DNA of 7,525 bases from Chloroflexota bacterium (lineage in GTDB: Bacteria; Chloroflexota; Dehalococcoidia; Lucifugimonadales; Lucifugimonadaceae). Shown piece after piece: positions 6,724 through 7,525 of this stretch; the first letter of the stretch is position 1; each line of letters opens with the position of its first letter. The notes under the pieces were generated by a model. It searched no databases. It was not told the origin of the DNA and worked only from the letters and a program-made list of their open reading frames with translations. The DNA is taken from contig PCAX01000068.1 of the NCBI GenBank assembly GCA_002730795.1, positions 1 through 7,525 of the forward strand. The letters run 5' to 3'. Both the position numbers and the translations under genes were made by a program.

Positions 6724-6987
6724 TTACGTGATTAAGGAAGCGACTTTGTCTTTTATAGTTTTTATATCTGGAAGTACCGGATATCTATCTTCAGTACTTT
6801 TATCGTAGACCTTTTCTCCATTCAGAGTAACAAGGAAGACCCCGCCCGATCCGGGGACTAGGTTTATTGCGACTTTGGAACCGCCTGCCGCGAATATTTC
6901 TCCTCCGACCCAAAGGGCCAAGCCGTGGTATCCTCAAGGAACGCAGTAGGTTATTGTGGCATCTACTTTTGCGAATGTATTTTGCAT
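6724..6987 (-). CDS. SelW-like Rdx family selenoprotein (CxxU), read through an in-frame TGA
   Basis: An 87-residue thioredoxin-like protein of the Rdx (SelW/SelT/SelH) family. From the ATG at 6985-6987 the frame reads through strand 1 (VDATITYC) to C15-V16-P17, then TGA at 6934-6936, then continues with GYHGLALWVGG and the typical Rdx middle LVPGSGGVFLVTLNG to a TAA at 6724-6726. TGA falls exactly on the second position of the CxxC redox motif, giving C15-x-x-U18 as in selenoprotein W. The joined length equals the family norm. TGA ends at least three neighbouring genes (stops at 320, 4529 and 5708) and TGG encodes Trp, so TGA is not generally recoded here. A standard gene caller would split it or lose it. 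Rdx proteins are thought to act in thiol redox control; the partner is unknown. It is followed by the divergent M19 gene after 16 bases. A plain nonsense mutation is the main alternative. Confidence 0.82.
6903..6922 (-). promoter_or_regulatory. Candidate bacterial SECIS hairpin downstream of the TGA
   Basis: Twelve bases after the TGA the minus strand can fold CTTGGCCC against GGGTCGGAG (one bulged G, two G-U pairs) with a TTT loop about 20 bases past the TGA. Position suits a bacterial selenocysteine insertion element read by SelB. The small loop lacks the usual leading G, so the fold is only a candidate. Confidence 0.35.
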
Positions 6988-7023
6988 AATTATCTTAATA
7001 TATAGTAAAAAATTGTTTAAAAT

Positions 7024-7030
7024 GGAGGAG
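7024..7030 (+). promoter_or_regulatory. Strong ribosome binding site for the creatininase-family gene
   Basis: GGAGGAG ends three bases before the ATG at 7034, the strongest Shine-Dalgarno in the window. The 46-base gap 6988-7033 must serve both this gene and the divergent selenoprotein. It is A/T-rich, and TATAGT at 7001-7006 could be a -10 element for the plus strand, but no clear -35 is seen. Confidence 0.6.
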
Positions 7031-7033
7031 AAA

Positions 7034-7525
7034 ATGTCAATAAATGGAAAATGGAAGTATGAAGACCTTACTTGGGATGAAGTTAACCAGGCAGTTGAAA
7101 ATAAACTAATTCCAGTTTTACCTATTGGGACCATTGAACAACATGGACCACATTTGCCAATAAAGATGGATAGGTGGACTGCCACAGAGATATCTAAGGA
7201 AGCATGTAAACGCCATCCAAGCCGTTTACTTTTTATGCCTGAAATCCCTTATGGTTATACCACCCACGTAATGGATTTCCCTGGTTCTGTGACTATTCAC
7301 CATGAGACCTTTATTAGATATGTTGTTGACGTTTTAAAATCGGTTGCTTATCATGGGTTCAAAAAAATCATTGTAATAAATGGGCATGGTTCAAATATGC
7401 CGCCGCTAGATTTAGCGATAAGAAGAGTGAATATGGAAACCAGTTCCGAAGTGTCTCTTACTGCCTGGTGGAATTTGACGGCTGTAAACCCTGACTTTAT
7501 GTCAAAATGGAGGGAGTCAAAATAC
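7034..7525 (+). CDS. Creatininase-family amidohydrolase, 3' end beyond the window
   Basis: The first 164 residues of a creatininase-family metal-dependent hydrolase, open at the right edge; the family is usually about 240-270 residues. Residues 30-42 give PIGTIEQHGPHLP, with E35 and H37 as metal ligands, and D46 supplies the next (MDRW). YGYTTHVMDFPGSVTI at 73-88 is the typical second block, and INGHGSN at 115-121 carries H118. The NGHGxN form is common in the family; creatinine amidohydrolase itself has NGHYEN, whose Glu is a metal ligand and is absent here. So this may not be a true creatininase; relatives act on other cyclic amides or on peptides such as the mycofactocin precursor. The start is set by GGAGGAG just upstream. 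A link to the sarcosine oxidase-like gene through a creatinine-creatine-sarcosine route is possible but unproven, as no creatinase is visible. Confidence 0.87.
   Translation, partial: MSINGKWKYEDLTWDEVNQAVENKLIPVLPIGTIEQHGPHLPIKMDRWTATEISKEACKRHPSRLLFMPEIPYGYTTHVMDFPGSVTIHHETFIRYVVDVLKSVAYHGFKKIIVINGHGSNMPPLDLAIRRVNMETSSEVSLTAWWNLTAVNPDFMSKWRESKY

Noticed and set aside
6724..6936. Pseudogene or TGA-as-Trp reading of the Rdx gene
   Set aside because: TGA lies exactly on the CxxU position and ends other genes here, while TGG encodes Trp; selenocysteine explains all of this best, though a fresh nonsense mutation is not formally excluded.
6934..7185. Minus-strand frame of 83 residues over the creatininase start
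   Set aside because: Only its last 17 codons are real, as the N-terminus of the selenoprotein; the rest is antisense to the creatininase-family gene, which has a strong ribosome binding site and clear motifs.

Overview
The window is AT-rich DNA, judged by eye, with tightly packed genes. All or part of eight protein genes can be read, including one hidden by an in-frame TGA. The gene set suggests an uncultivated, probably marine, heterotrophic bacterium: two M19 (renal-dipeptidase-type) peptidases, a monomeric sarcosine oxidase-like flavoenzyme, a creatininase-family hydrolase, an aldo/keto reductase and a PPSEGK-type YaaA. It would fit a SAR202-like Chloroflexota, but that is an impression from gene content, not a demonstrated assignment. 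No mobile element, tRNA, rRNA or CRISPR array was seen.

Layout. (1) Positions 31-1324, minus strand: a probable two-gene operon, a divergent TIM-barrel protein that looks like an aldo/keto reductase without its catalytic tetrad, then a 90-residue two-helix membrane protein with a C-terminal zinc ribbon. (2) Positions 1488-3376, plus strand: a YaaA/DUF328 protein coupled to a complete M19 dipeptidase; the dipeptidase ribosome binding site lies at the end of the yaaA frame. (3) Positions 3530-5710, plus strand: an aldo/keto reductase with an intact Asp-Tyr-Lys-His tetrad, then a sarcosine oxidase/N-methyltryptophan oxidase-like flavoprotein with the covalent-FAD cysteine. (4) Positions 5727-6987, minus strand: a SelW-like Rdx selenoprotein read through TGA (C-x-x-U), then a second, divergent M19 protein lacking the HxD motif and bridging Glu. 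(5) From 7034 to the right edge, plus strand: the N-terminal 164 residues of a creatininase-family hydrolase, divergent from the selenoprotein.

Taken together, regions 2-5 look like a catabolic neighbourhood for peptides and N-methylated or cyclic amide compounds: amide or peptide hydrolysis (creatininase-like, M19) and oxidative N-demethylation (sarcosine oxidase-like). No step is proven, and the genes lie in several transcription units. The strongest observations are the unannotatable-by-default selenoprotein at 6724-6987 and the use of TTG starts by three consecutive plus-strand genes.
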